Below, in pieces: positions 1-7,626 of a DNA stretch of 42,114 nucleotides. The notes under the pieces are model-generated. The model ran no database searches and was not told the DNA's origin. It saw only the letters and a list, made by a program, of their open reading frames with translations. Source of the DNA: Ruminococcus flavefaciens (GTDB lineage: Bacteria > Bacillota > Clostridia > Oscillospirales > Ruminococcaceae); NCBI GenBank assembly GCA_002310115.1, contig DBYI01000114.1, forward strand, positions 1 through 42,114, read 5' to 3'. How positions within the stretch are numbered: position 1 is the first letter of the stretch; each line of letters opens with the position of its first letter. Both the position numbers and the translations under genes were made by a program.

Positions 1-157
1 TCTGCATTTCTATTTTACCATAAACATCTTATAGTGCATACAGGAAATTAAGTGTATTGCATAAACAAAGGAAATTTTATCTCGTATAATTAGAAGTTAC
101 TAAAGAATACTTCAAATTTCATCATTTATATTTTCAAATACAATACTATATGTATTC

Positions 158-185
158 TTGACTTTTATAAATAGTGTAGTATAAT
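158..185 (+). promoter_or_regulatory. Sigma-A promoter of the LRR surface protein gene
   Basis: TTGACT at 158-163 and TATAAT at 180-185 are separated by 16 bases. Transcription would start near 192, leaving a 5' leader of about 140 nt before the ATG at 332. Bases 1-157 are AT-rich and I see no gene in them; the leader shows no clear structure. Confidence 0.65.
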
Positions 186-331
186 ATATATATATTGAGT
201 AGTTTTCTATTTTTTCTCGTCTAATAAATATAAAGATAACAGCGATGGATCAAAATTAATGTTTTCTGATCTTGATGCGTAATTCTTAAAAGTATCAAAA
301 AATGAAACAAAAAAACGAAAAGAGGTAGATT

Positions 332-1711
332 ATGAAAAAAGTAATACCATTTATTATGTCGCTTGCTATCGTCGGTTCATGTTGTATGTTAAATAACACT
401 GTTAATGACAGATGCTCTGCAATTACAGCAGTTAACATCGTTGAACAAGGCATCTATGAAGTTGACGAAAACACATCATTTGAGTATAAAGTAACAGAAC
501 ATGATGATACCTATATAGGCAGGTATAAAGGTACTGCCACAGAAGTTGTTATCCCTTCTGAGATCAACGGCAAAAAAGTTACAGGAATATCCGGCAATGC
601 ATTCTATAATCGTGCTGATGTAACTTCGGTCACTATCCCCGACGGTATCAAATCAATTGCAATGTCAGCTTTTGAGAAATGTACAGGTTTAACGTCCATA
701 ACCATTCCCGAGGGCGTTGAAGAGATATCACACAGCCTTTTCATGGATTGCACCAACTTAAAATCAGTTACTCTGTCTGAAAGTATTAAGTACATTGATT
801 ATGAAGCATTTAAAAACTGTACTGCATTAGAGTCGATAAATATTCCTGACGGACTGGAGTATGTTATGCATAATGCATTTGAAAATACAAAGTGGTACGA
901 CGATCAGCCTGACGGAATGATAATCCTCGGAAAGACCTTATTTAAATATAAGGGAACAATGCCTGAAAACACAGCAATCGTTATCCCTGATGGTATCAAG
1001 TGTATCAGCGGCAAAGCTTTTGCAGGCTGTACAGGTATGACATCTGTAGCTATCCCCGACAGTGTTGATTTAATTGAAAATGATGCTTTTTCAGGCTGCA
1101 GCGGTTTGACTGAGGTAACTATCCCTGACTCTGTTTTGGGAATGGGACATTATATCTTCGAGGATTGCACAGGGCTTACCTCTGTAAAACTTCCCGAAGG
1201 TATGAAATATTTTGCTTACGGAACTTTAAAAGGCTGTACAGGCTTGACTTCAGTAACCCTTCCAAGCAGTCTGCTCGCAGTTGGTCTGGAAACTTTTGAA
1301 GGCTGTACAGGTCTGACCTCAATAACCGTTCCTGATAATGTTACTGATATTTTGGATAATGCTTTTAAGGACTGCACTGATCTAACTAAAGTAGTCATTC
1401 CCAAAAACGTATCATATATCCATGAAAGTGCATTTTCGGGCTGTACTAACCTGACTATCTATGGATATAAGGGTTCAGAAGCTGAAAAACACGCTAAAGA
1501 TAATAATATCAAATTTGTTGCGCTTGATGCGGAAACTACTCAGCAAGCCACTAAAACTACTGCAAAAGCTACGACCACAACAAAAGCTGCTACTGCAAAA
1601 AGCAATTCTCCTCAGACAGGCGATAGTGGTATCGCAGGACTTATTACAGCAGGATTAGCTGCGTCAGTATTATCAATCATTTCGTTCAAAAAAACAAAGA
1701 GAAAAAAATAA
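332..1711 (+). CDS. BspA-type leucine-rich repeat surface protein with C-terminal sorting signal
   Basis: A 459-residue secreted protein. Residues 1 to about 31 form a signal peptide. Residues 60-390 are tandem LRR_5 (BspA/TpLRR) repeats of about 23 residues, with the recurring core AF..CTGLTSVTIP. A Thr/Ala/Lys-rich linker follows (about 395-420). The C-terminus is a cell-wall sorting signal: SPQTG near 426-430, a hydrophobic stretch, and a basic tail ending KKTKRKK. The motif has SP where the canonical form has LP, as in many Clostridia. Family members mediate adhesion or protein-protein contact, so a role in binding substrate or host surface is plausible but inferred. The start has an AAAGAGG Shine-Dalgarno. 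It is transcribed alone and no terminator hairpin was found directly after it. Confidence 0.9.
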   Translation: MKKVIPFIMSLAIVGSCCMLNNTVNDRCSAITAVNIVEQGIYEVDENTSFEYKVTEHDDTYIGRYKGTATEVVIPSEINGKKVTGISGNAFYNRADVTSVTIPDGIKSIAMSAFEKCTGLTSITIPEGVEEISHSLFMDCTNLKSVTLSESIKYIDYEAFKNCTALESINIPDGLEYVMHNAFENTKWYDDQPDGMIILGKTLFKYKGTMPENTAIVIPDGIKCISGKAFAGCTGMTSVAIPDSVDLIENDAFSGCSGLTEVTIPDSVLGMGHYIFEDCTGLTSVKLPEGMKYFAYGTLKGCTGLTSVTLPSSLLAVGLETFEGCTGLTSITVPDNVTDILDNAFKDCTDLTKVVIPKNVSYIHESAFSGCTNLTIYGYKGSEAEKHAKDNNIKFVALDAETTQQATKTTAKATTTTKAATAKSNSPQTGDSGIAGLITAGLAASVLSIISFKKTKRKK

Positions 1712-1747
1712 AGCGTGGGGACGTATAGTTTTACTTTTTTTACCTAT

Positions 1748-1922
1748 TACCGTTATTCATCTCTGACCTCTATAGATGGAAGTTTACCATTCACATTCTG
1801 ACGGAAGAAAAAATGTGAAATCGCGAAGAGTTTCAAACTTCGGAATATCTAGGGATTTAGGCTGTTTTGCATTGTTTGAAATGTCAAAAACAATTATGCA
1901 GAAGGTCGAGCATTGGTATATG
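1748..1922 (+). repeat. Direct repeat copy A, with degenerate IS605-like end hairpin
   Basis: This stretch matches 2538-2750 over most of its length with many substitutions and small indels. Shared blocks include GACCTCTATAG, GAAGAGT.TCAAAC.TC and GAAATGTCAAAAACAA. At 1761-1782 it holds a decayed version of the hairpin seen intact at 2551-2572. The transposase scrap begins about 40 bases after the repeat. I read the pair as old mobile-element ends. Confidence 0.6.
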
Positions 1923-1964
1923 ATATAATATGCATGTATCAATATTAGAAATGTGTATGATAAT

Positions 1965-2120
1965 ATGTCAATTGTGCGCTATGTAAACAAGAAAACTGAT
2001 AAAGTTACACTTTATGAATCAACCTCACACTATGATCCTGAGACAAAAAAATCACGGCAAATATGCAAGTATTTGGCGTTGAATATCCGGAAACAAAATC
2101 GTAATTTAGAGGAGATATAA
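1965..2120 (+). pseudogene. N-terminal fragment of an IS transposase (IS1634/IS4-like)
   Basis: The frame reads MSIVRYVNKK, then TLYESTSHYDPETKKSR, then a terminator after 51 codons. This resembles the N-terminus of a DDE transposase family whose members start with a short SIV.Y.NKKTG...YES..Y..E block. If one base is restored near 2076, the reading continues as KYLGVEYPETKS, as expected for the family, so a frameshift has truncated it. No downstream transposase sequence remains. The 3' end of the fragment abuts the Shine-Dalgarno of the next remnant. Confidence 0.55.
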
Positions 2121-2123
2121 CCT

Positions 2124-2519
2124 ATGGAAGCAAGACTGGAATATTGTGGTAATTACATAGGAATTACAGATTTTCATCATTCTGTTGATGATGAGAAAAC
2201 GGAAATCCATATAATGTTCGTTTGATATAAAAGTGAAATTAGGCGTGTTCTCTGGCATTGCAGCTGGCTGTGAATATGATTATGAGGAGTTGCAGAAATT
2301 CATTAAAGCTCTATAAGAGATGCTTTCATTTAAGAGAAAAGAAATCACATTTATTGAAATAGGTTATGGTAATAAGATTGAATTCAATTGTGACAGAAAA
2401 GGTCATATAAAGGTGTCTGGTGATATACAGGGAGATATAGGCAGTCACATACTAAAATTTGAATTTTTGACAGACCAGACAGTTTTTCAAAATTTATAAA
2501 TGAACTGAAAAGCTTATAG
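2124..2519 (+). pseudogene. Broken WapI-family-like immunity protein gene
   Basis: The start has a good Shine-Dalgarno (GAGGAGA) and ATG at 2124, reading MEARLEYCGNYIGITDF. An extra T near 2220 shifts the frame. The next frame reads DIKVKLGVFSGIAAGCEYDY and EELQKFIKAL, meets a TAA, then continues as EMLSFKRKEITFIEIGYGNK, KGHIKVSGDIQGDIGSHIL and FEFLTDQTVF. A final shift restores SKFINELKSL and the stop at 2519. The pattern (LG.FSG, YG..I.F..D..GHI.VSG, L.FEF..DQT) resembles the small WapI-type immunity proteins that protect against contact-dependent or polymorphic toxins. With two frameshifts and one stop it is dead. No toxin gene is visible nearby. Confidence 0.55.
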
Positions 2520-2537
2520 ATTAAGATTTCATCTTAA

Positions 2538-2750
2538 TACCGCTAGAAGTCTCCGACCTCTATAGGTGGGAGGTTACTATTCACACTTTGACAGAAGATA
2601 AAAAAAGAATAAAAAACGCATAATCATGAAGAGTCTCAAACCTCGAAATGTTGAGGAATTGAGGCTCTTTTTGTGTTGTACGAAATGTCAAAAACAAGGG
2701 CGCTGAAAATATAAAATAATAATGCAGGTCTTCCGACATTATTATATGCC
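2538..2750 (+). repeat. Direct repeat copy B, with intact IS200/IS605-like end hairpin
   Basis: This is the second copy of the repeat at 1748-1922, carrying an insertion of about 20 bases near 2698-2717. At 2551-2572 it contains a hairpin with stems CTCC/GGAG and ACCT/AGGT around a CTAT loop, followed by GTTACTATTCAC. That shape, a subterminal hairpin then a TTCAC-like end, is typical of IS200/IS605 (tnpB) element right ends. The assignment rests on shape. Confidence 0.5.
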
Positions 2751-2773
2751 ATTTTTCCTGCATTATTATTTTA
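2712..2773. repeat. 17-bp perfect inverted repeat
   Basis: The left arm at 2712-2728 (TAAAATAATAATGCAGG) is perfectly complementary to the right arm at 2757-2773, with a 28-base spacer. It lies at the end of repeat copy B, just beyond the 3' end of the minus-strand gene at 2881. It may be a decayed element terminus or a weak terminator. Its function is not determined. Confidence 0.6.
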
Positions 2774-2880
2774 CCATTTACAATTATATCACATTCTTCA
2801 GATTATGTCTGTCGATATTTTGGAGAATATTTGTGGTTTGAGGAAAGACTAATATCGATTGAAATAATTTATATGAATAC

Positions 2881-4125
2881 TTAATTATATTTTAGCTCAA
2901 CTAACGCCCAGTCATCTGTGGTGATTTCATACTTGTTGCCACAGTACGGACAGATTTTGTTTTTTGTTGCATCAAAACTCGCACCACAAGACGGACATGC
3001 GATTTTAGTCATGGAAAAATTAAAATTCACAGGGATATCAGTGCGACGCTTTAATGTTGCGCTAAAAACTTGTTTTTTGAAAAATATCCTGTCGTCACTA
3101 GCATAAAGTACATCAAAATAGGCCTTTGTTACAACAGTTACAAAATTACCATCTTCACATATGCTTTCACAGCCTAACGCACCACCAAAATTCATATCTA
3201 TAATGTCCTTTATCTTCGGATCTAGCGTTTCTCCTTCATAAAATAAAAGCTCCCTCTCATTCTCAGAAAACACAGCAGTTTTTATAAGGGACAATGTCTT
3301 GCTCGTAAAATACTCATATGAAAACTCAGGACTGATCTTTTTCATTCTTGTTTCAAATTTTCTTCGTGAACCGGCAGTTCCCATTTTACCCGCAGAGGAT
3401 ATTGCTCCAACAATTAGTTTCATAAGCAGAAAATAAGCATACAAAATATACGCCATAAAGATACTTCCTATAGTAACGCCGATATAATAACCTATCCCCT
3501 TTTTTAGGATAATGCAAAGAATAAACATGGCAATCAGAGTTATGATATATGAACCGAGATACCCCGACAAGAATTCCTTTTTTGTCATTCCGGGAGTATC
3601 TAAAAAATAGTAGGATGTGACCTTTGGAAAAAGGTCATCCATCTGGAACTTGGTACCACAGTGAGAACATCCATTATTAAGGCCGGCGACAGTGGAAATC
3701 GCACCGCAGTTCGGACAGCAGAACGGATCATTGTCAGGGTGAGTCCCCGTAACCACATCCGTTATCGTTTCATAAAGAACGGTTTTATGATTATCACTAT
3801 ACTTTGCTTTTCCGTCCTTCTTTACTTTTCGTTTTATACCACTTTGATTAAAACAAACGGTACTTTCATAGTGAGCATCTCTCCAATTACTGCCGGCAAT
3901 GAATTGGTTTTTGTTATCATCTCTGGAATAGATATCGTATTCCAGTTCAAGTCCTTTCTTTGAAACCCTATCATGCTGAAGTTTAAGCATATATGTAATA
4001 TCATTGTCTGCAAATGGTATGTTCTTTCCTTTGCAAATAGCAGTTCCAAGTGATGCTTTGAACTCATTTAATTTGATATTAAAAATATTTGAAACATCTT
4101 TAGTTTTAAAAAAATTGTATCCCAT
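2881..4125 (-). CDS. Membrane protein with two zinc ribbons, possibly Tim44-like
   Basis: A 414-residue protein with no signal peptide. The N-terminal 130 residues are soluble and unrecognised. The first zinc ribbon has Cys at 137, 140, 153 and 156 (CPNC and CSHC). Two hydrophobic segments lie at about 190-207 and 213-240. A segment around 266-345 (SPEFSYEYF...) is reminiscent of Tim44-like domains, which is a weak suggestion. A second zinc ribbon has Cys at 377, 380, 392 and 395 (CPSC and CPYC). The order ribbon - membrane - domain - ribbon suggests a membrane-attached scaffold with both ribbons in the cytoplasm. The Shine-Dalgarno is an unusual run of seven G about 8 bases before the ATG. 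It is monocistronic with its own promoter. Function unknown. Confidence 0.8.
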   Translation of the reverse strand: MGYNFFKTKDVSNIFNIKLNEFKASLGTAICKGKNIPFADNDITYMLKLQHDRVSKKGLELEYDIYSRDDNKNQFIAGSNWRDAHYESTVCFNQSGIKRKVKKDGKAKYSDNHKTVLYETITDVVTGTHPDNDPFCCPNCGAISTVAGLNNGCSHCGTKFQMDDLFPKVTSYYFLDTPGMTKKEFLSGYLGSYIITLIAMFILCIILKKGIGYYIGVTIGSIFMAYILYAYFLLMKLIVGAISSAGKMGTAGSRRKFETRMKKISPEFSYEYFTSKTLSLIKTAVFSENERELLFYEGETLDPKIKDIIDMNFGGALGCESICEDGNFVTVVTKAYFDVLYASDDRIFFKKQVFSATLKRRTDIPVNFNFSMTKIACPSCGASFDATKNKICPYCGNKYEITTDDWALVELKYN

Positions 4126-4207
4126 GTAAATGCCCCCCCTATCTTTTCAATTGAATAATCATCCTGACATATTAAGATTTACCATCGTAACCCATGTACC
4201 TATCCAT

Positions 4208-4237
4208 ATTATACAATGCAATATTCACCAAAGTCAA
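4208..4237 (-). promoter_or_regulatory. Sigma-A promoter of the zinc-ribbon protein gene
   Basis: On the minus strand, TTGACT (4237-4232) and TATAAT (4213-4208) are separated by 18 bases. The start would lie about 75 bases before the ATG at 4125. Confidence 0.65.
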
Positions 4238-4309
4238 TAATACATATATGAACAAGCAGGCTCACGCATTGCAGGAACTTACTGTTGTATCATAATTTTC
4301 TTATAAATT

Positions 4310-4341
4310 CAGAGATCGCTATATTTGGCGGTCTCTGTTTT
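4310..4341 (+). terminator. Orphan rho-independent terminator on the plus strand
   Basis: Arms CAGAGA-t-CGC (4310-4319) and GCG-g-TCTCTG (4328-4337) pair around TATATTTG and are followed by TTTTC. No plus-strand gene precedes it. It may be left over from a lost gene or belong to the adjacent IS relic. Confidence 0.45.
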
Positions 4342-4376
4342 CTTGGTTAAAAGCTCGGCTCTCAATTTGATCATTT

Positions 4377-4434
4377 TCCCTCATTTAATTTGCCTGTAAC
4401 TTTCTATGCTGCTTTTTCTCCCTCATTTAATTTG
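4377..4434. repeat. 16-bp direct repeat, two copies
   Basis: TCCCTCATTTAATTTG occurs at 4377-4392 and 4419-4434, giving a 42-base period. It borders the truncated end of the tnpB fragment. Only two copies exist, so it is not a CRISPR. Confidence 0.7.
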
Positions 4435-4441
4435 AACTTTT

Positions 4442-4657
4442 CTACTTTAAATAATTTGGCTGATAACAATTGGGACTGTTTTTCAGAAGTGCGTAATTCT
4501 TTTCATAGTTTAGGTATTCTCCATCTGTGAAGTAATGCTGTCGTACATTGTAGATTGCTTCATTTGCAAGATTTTTCGCTGTATGACACTATTTCCTCAA
4601 AATACTGTACTCTTCCTTTGACAGATGCTTTACCTTTTGCTTTACCGTTAGATACAT
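4442..4657 (-). pseudogene. tnpB: 5' fragment of tnpB (IS200/IS605 OrfB), interrupted
   Basis: From ATG at 4657 the minus strand reads MYLTVKQKVKHLSKEEY, then SILRK and an in-frame TAG at codon 23 (4591-4589). It continues as CHTAKNLANEAIYNVRQHYF and DGEYLNYEKNYALLKNS before ending at 4442. This is the conserved N-terminus of TnpB, the RNA-guided nuclease of IS605-type elements. The RuvC-like catalytic part is absent. The Shine-Dalgarno AAGGAGG is still intact upstream. The relic is a decayed end of an element of which only about 70 codons survive. Confidence 0.85.
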
Positions 4658-4752
4658 ATGGTTTTTCTCCTTCCTTTTAGATTTAGGATATTTCCTATGT
4701 ATCTATTATAGCATGTGTTTTACTGATTATCTATAGTTTTGGTTTAAAAATC

Positions 4753-4803
4753 CGGCATTCATCCCCCTCTTTCACTTCGCTTAGAAGTGGGGGTATTCTG
4801 CCG
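4753..4803 (-). mobile_element. IS200/IS605 end with subterminal hairpin
   Basis: The outer arms CGGC (4753-4756) and GCCG (4800-4803), the CCCC/GGGG arms, and an inner perfect hairpin CACTTC (4773-4778) / GAAGTG (4784-4789) nest into one structure. It lies about 95 bases upstream of the tnpB fragment start on the same strand, where the left end of the element would be. Hairpins of this type are what the TnpA transposase recognises in this family. Confidence 0.65.
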
Positions 4804-4936
4804 TGATATAGATAAATAATCATATAATAAGCCCACAATATGATATTGCTATATTTATAATTCTGACTAAAGCAGTATACTTAAATGATATATCCAATAA
4901 TATATTTTTTTCAATATGATTTGTATCTGAAAATGG

Positions 4937-4986
4937 AAAAAAGAGTATGTATAGCATCACATCATCGCGCTATCATACTCTTTTTT
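4937..4986 (-). terminator. Bidirectional rho-independent terminator
   Basis: AAAAAAGAGTATG and CATACTCTTTTTT pair, with ATAGC/GCTAT continuing the stem and one bulged base. A run of T follows on both strands. It lies about 60 bases after the stop of the minus-strand gene at 5050 and would end its transcript. Confidence 0.85.
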
Positions 4987-5049
4987 CTTTCATAGACAAT
5001 TAACTTAAAGACATATACCTTAGAAATGAGAACTTATTATATAAGGATA

Positions 5050-7029
5050 TTAAATAATCTTTCTCAATTCAATAAAATCGTAAATATTCCATATTCCATC
5101 ATTATTGAGATCGTAGTTTTTTCCACCAAGATCACAGATGTTTCCAAGTAGATAACTCTTGAATAACTCAGCATCTTCAGCCGTATATTTTTCCGGTTCA
5201 GTTGGCGAAATAATAATATCTTTGCCGTTCCATGCAACCTCATTTTTTTCTGCAGCACCGATAAACGTAAGTTTTACTATAAAGACATTACCTTCCGGAT
5301 AATACTGTGTAAGTATTAAACCGTCATTTATTTCATCAAAGGTAAAGAAGAACCATGCATAGTCATTCATATATGCGATACCGCGTCCGTTAGAAAGATG
5401 ATAGGTAAAATCAAACTGTCTTTTGATTGCTGTATTATAGGAAACAGAATCCTCTTCATTTCCGCTGAACCAATAATAACCTTCTTCACCTTCACCGTAA
5501 AGGTCCTCCCATTTCCATAATCCTTTAGTGAAGTATGTTCCTGGATTTGGAGTATTATCAAATTTGATTTTCATGCCTTTCTCATCAGTACATTCACCCG
5601 TGAAGCGGTCAAAAGTATAGCATTGAATAACAGAATCTTCATTATAGTCAATATCCTCAGTAAAATAAACATTTGTTTCCCCATTTACGTCTTTTATTTC
5701 AAAGTAATATGGATTTAATAATATACCTGTTGTTTTCTCATAATAATTGATCAGAAACTCTGTTATCTCTGCATTGCAAACAAAACTGAAATCGTCCGGA
5801 GAAACATCGGAAATGTATCTCAAAACATCTACTGTGCCATCAGGATATTTCAGATAAGCTATGTCTTCATATATTAACGCTGTTGATTCTTCTACAGAAC
5901 CTGCATCGTATTTTTTTCTAAACTGATCATTTTCAAGAATGTACTCACCATTCATCCTTGAACCATAATCAGTAAAGAAAGATATAAAATTTTTTCCGTT
6001 CGGTGCAAAATAGATGTATTCTGAAATTGCTGTTTCACAATTACGCAATTCCCATAATCCGGGTTTAAATGTGCTGACTTTTTCGTTTGCACCAGTATGG
6101 CCAGGTTCAGCTACATCATCCGGATCAACATATGAATCATATTCCGAAGTCAATTCTGTTAATAACTGTGATCCTTTTTCCTGGCCGGGAGTTAGAAGAT
6201 CAAGAGTGTCTGATGCATAGTATGTATAACCATTTTCATAACAATAGCTTCTAATTTTATCAATAATATCACTGTTTTCAGTATATTCAAGCAGATAAAC
6301 GTCTTTTCCATAGTCACTTACAAGTTTACAGTAGTCCTGAAAATACTCTCTTGTATCATCATCATTTTCTGTAAACAAGTCATTATCCCAGTCTATAGCA
6401 CTGAAAACTGTCTCCTGATTTACAGCATCCATAACAGCATCCAAGCTTTTTTTCTCTTCAGCATATTTTGACACATATGTGTCACCACCGTTAACGATAA
6501 CATATGTGTCATAATCCTTTAATCCCATTAGGATATCGGTTACGCCATTATATATTCTGTCATTTTGAAAATTGTAATACACATCGCAATTGTCGACCCA
6601 TAAGCCATCAACGCCCTTGTCAAGTATGTCCTTTGCAAGCTCGTCCACAATGAAATCCTGCCATTCCTTCTGTGAGACATCAATCCATTTCTCGTCTGTC
6701 CAGTTCTCATATGTACCTAGAGAATACTTCTTATATTTTTTGTAATAAGGACGGAATTTTTCAACAGATCCGAGATTCAGATAACTGTAAACCGTATGTC
6801 CTGATTCTTTCAGCTTGCTGATCTCTTCTTCCTCGAAATACTGCGCATCGATCACAATCTTCTTGTAATTGTCCATATAGGAAATATCCTCGAGATCTGC
6901 TCCAAGAAATACTCCATACTCATATTTCATATTTGTCTTTTCAGCTTTAATACAGCAGGGAGTAGTTGATATTGCAGTAAGACAAGTTGTTAAAGACATG
7001 ATAAAGCTTGTTATCTTTTTATTTTTCAT
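5050..7029 (-). CDS. Secreted GH114-like glycoside hydrolase with C-terminal half dockerin
   Basis: A 659-residue secreted protein. Residues 1-29 form a signal peptide. Residues about 36-280 look like the GH114/TM1410 TIM-barrel family of putative endo-alpha-1,4-polygalactosaminidases: YSYLNLGSVE at 81-90, a WIDV step at 115-118 and GVDGLWVDNCD at 139-149, where family acidic residues sit. Two segments beginning GLWE (324) and GLWK (503) may be a duplicated beta-rich module; I do not recognise it. The end (about 615-659) carries one clear dockerin-type calcium loop, YDLNNDGIWNIYDF. The preceding half is present only as a helix (ELFKSYLLGN), so the dockerin is incomplete. Members of this family attack galactosaminoglycan-like polymers such as fungal or biofilm matrix; activity here is inferred. 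Monocistronic. Confidence 0.75.
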   Translation of the reverse strand: MKNKKITSFIMSLTTCLTAISTTPCCIKAEKTNMKYEYGVFLGADLEDISYMDNYKKIVIDAQYFEEEEISKLKESGHTVYSYLNLGSVEKFRPYYKKYKKYSLGTYENWTDEKWIDVSQKEWQDFIVDELAKDILDKGVDGLWVDNCDVYYNFQNDRIYNGVTDILMGLKDYDTYVIVNGGDTYVSKYAEEKKSLDAVMDAVNQETVFSAIDWDNDLFTENDDDTREYFQDYCKLVSDYGKDVYLLEYTENSDIIDKIRSYCYENGYTYYASDTLDLLTPGQEKGSQLLTELTSEYDSYVDPDDVAEPGHTGANEKVSTFKPGLWELRNCETAISEYIYFAPNGKNFISFFTDYGSRMNGEYILENDQFRKKYDAGSVEESTALIYEDIAYLKYPDGTVDVLRYISDVSPDDFSFVCNAEITEFLINYYEKTTGILLNPYYFEIKDVNGETNVYFTEDIDYNEDSVIQCYTFDRFTGECTDEKGMKIKFDNTPNPGTYFTKGLWKWEDLYGEGEEGYYWFSGNEEDSVSYNTAIKRQFDFTYHLSNGRGIAYMNDYAWFFFTFDEINDGLILTQYYPEGNVFIVKLTFIGAAEKNEVAWNGKDIIISPTEPEKYTAEDAELFKSYLLGNICDLGGKNYDLNNDGIWNIYDFIELRKII

Positions 7030-7104
7030 TATAATCCTCTTTTCGTTTGATTGTTTGTGTTTCTATTAATTATGGACGTTTAACTAGTTGATTACTCTAA
7101 TCCG

Positions 7105-7121
7105 TTCATATCTGATATGAA
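7105..7121. promoter_or_regulatory. Perfect 17-bp palindrome, candidate operator
   Basis: TTCATATC-T-GATATGAA is a perfect dyad located 76 bases upstream of the ATG of the GH114-like gene. Position and symmetry fit a repressor or activator site. Farther upstream on the same strand there is a good AAAGGAG site followed by a five-codon ORF (MKNTT), which could be a leader peptide or chance. Confidence 0.4.
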
Positions 7122-7611
7122 TGAGCAGATTACTGCAACAAATGATAAGTCAAGTCGTATTTTTCATCTTAATACTCCTTTTTGAATTTTTTTGTATTAT
7201 GATAACGAAAAGGCTATGCCGTTCGCAACTATAAATATCTATTGCATTTATATTCTCCCTTCCATAAAAAATAATCATATCCTAAATATAAGTCATTGTA
7301 TATCCCGGATGTTTTTGATTTAGTATAGAATTATCCAGAACAATAGTATTCTTTAATCATCTGCTATATATAACAATCGAAACAAGCTTTTAAAGTGTTA
7401 CATTTTTTGTAAAAAAAAGAATTACAAATATTATATTTTGAATCTGTAAAATTAATCTCGTTCAAAGTAATATTGTTATTTTTTTTCATAAACTAGCTAT
7501 AAAAACATTTACTGTTAATGTAACACTTGATGTTATCTTCTCGATTGTTATATATGATGGGACAATTATATATAAACGTCTGATCAATAAAGCAATACAC
7601 TATACAGAATA
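7122..7611. other. Intergenic, AT-rich
   Basis: I see no gene. An 11-base inverted repeat (AAGTGTTACAT at 7393-7403 and ATGTAACACTT at 7518-7528) spans about 115 bases. The region presumably contains the upstream control of the GH114-like gene, but no convincing -35/-10 pair was found for it. Confidence 0.4.
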
Positions 7612-7626
7612 ATGGAGGGGTCAATT

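Noticed and set aside
2581..2763. 60-codon minus-strand frame
   Set aside because: It lies across the repeat and the inverted repeat, has no ribosome site and no family-like pattern.
3661..3963. 100-codon plus-strand frame
   Set aside because: It is antisense to the zinc-ribbon gene, whose frame has Cys motifs and a start with promoter.
4377..4434. Possible CRISPR
   Set aside because: There are only two repeat copies of 16 bases, and no cas genes are present.
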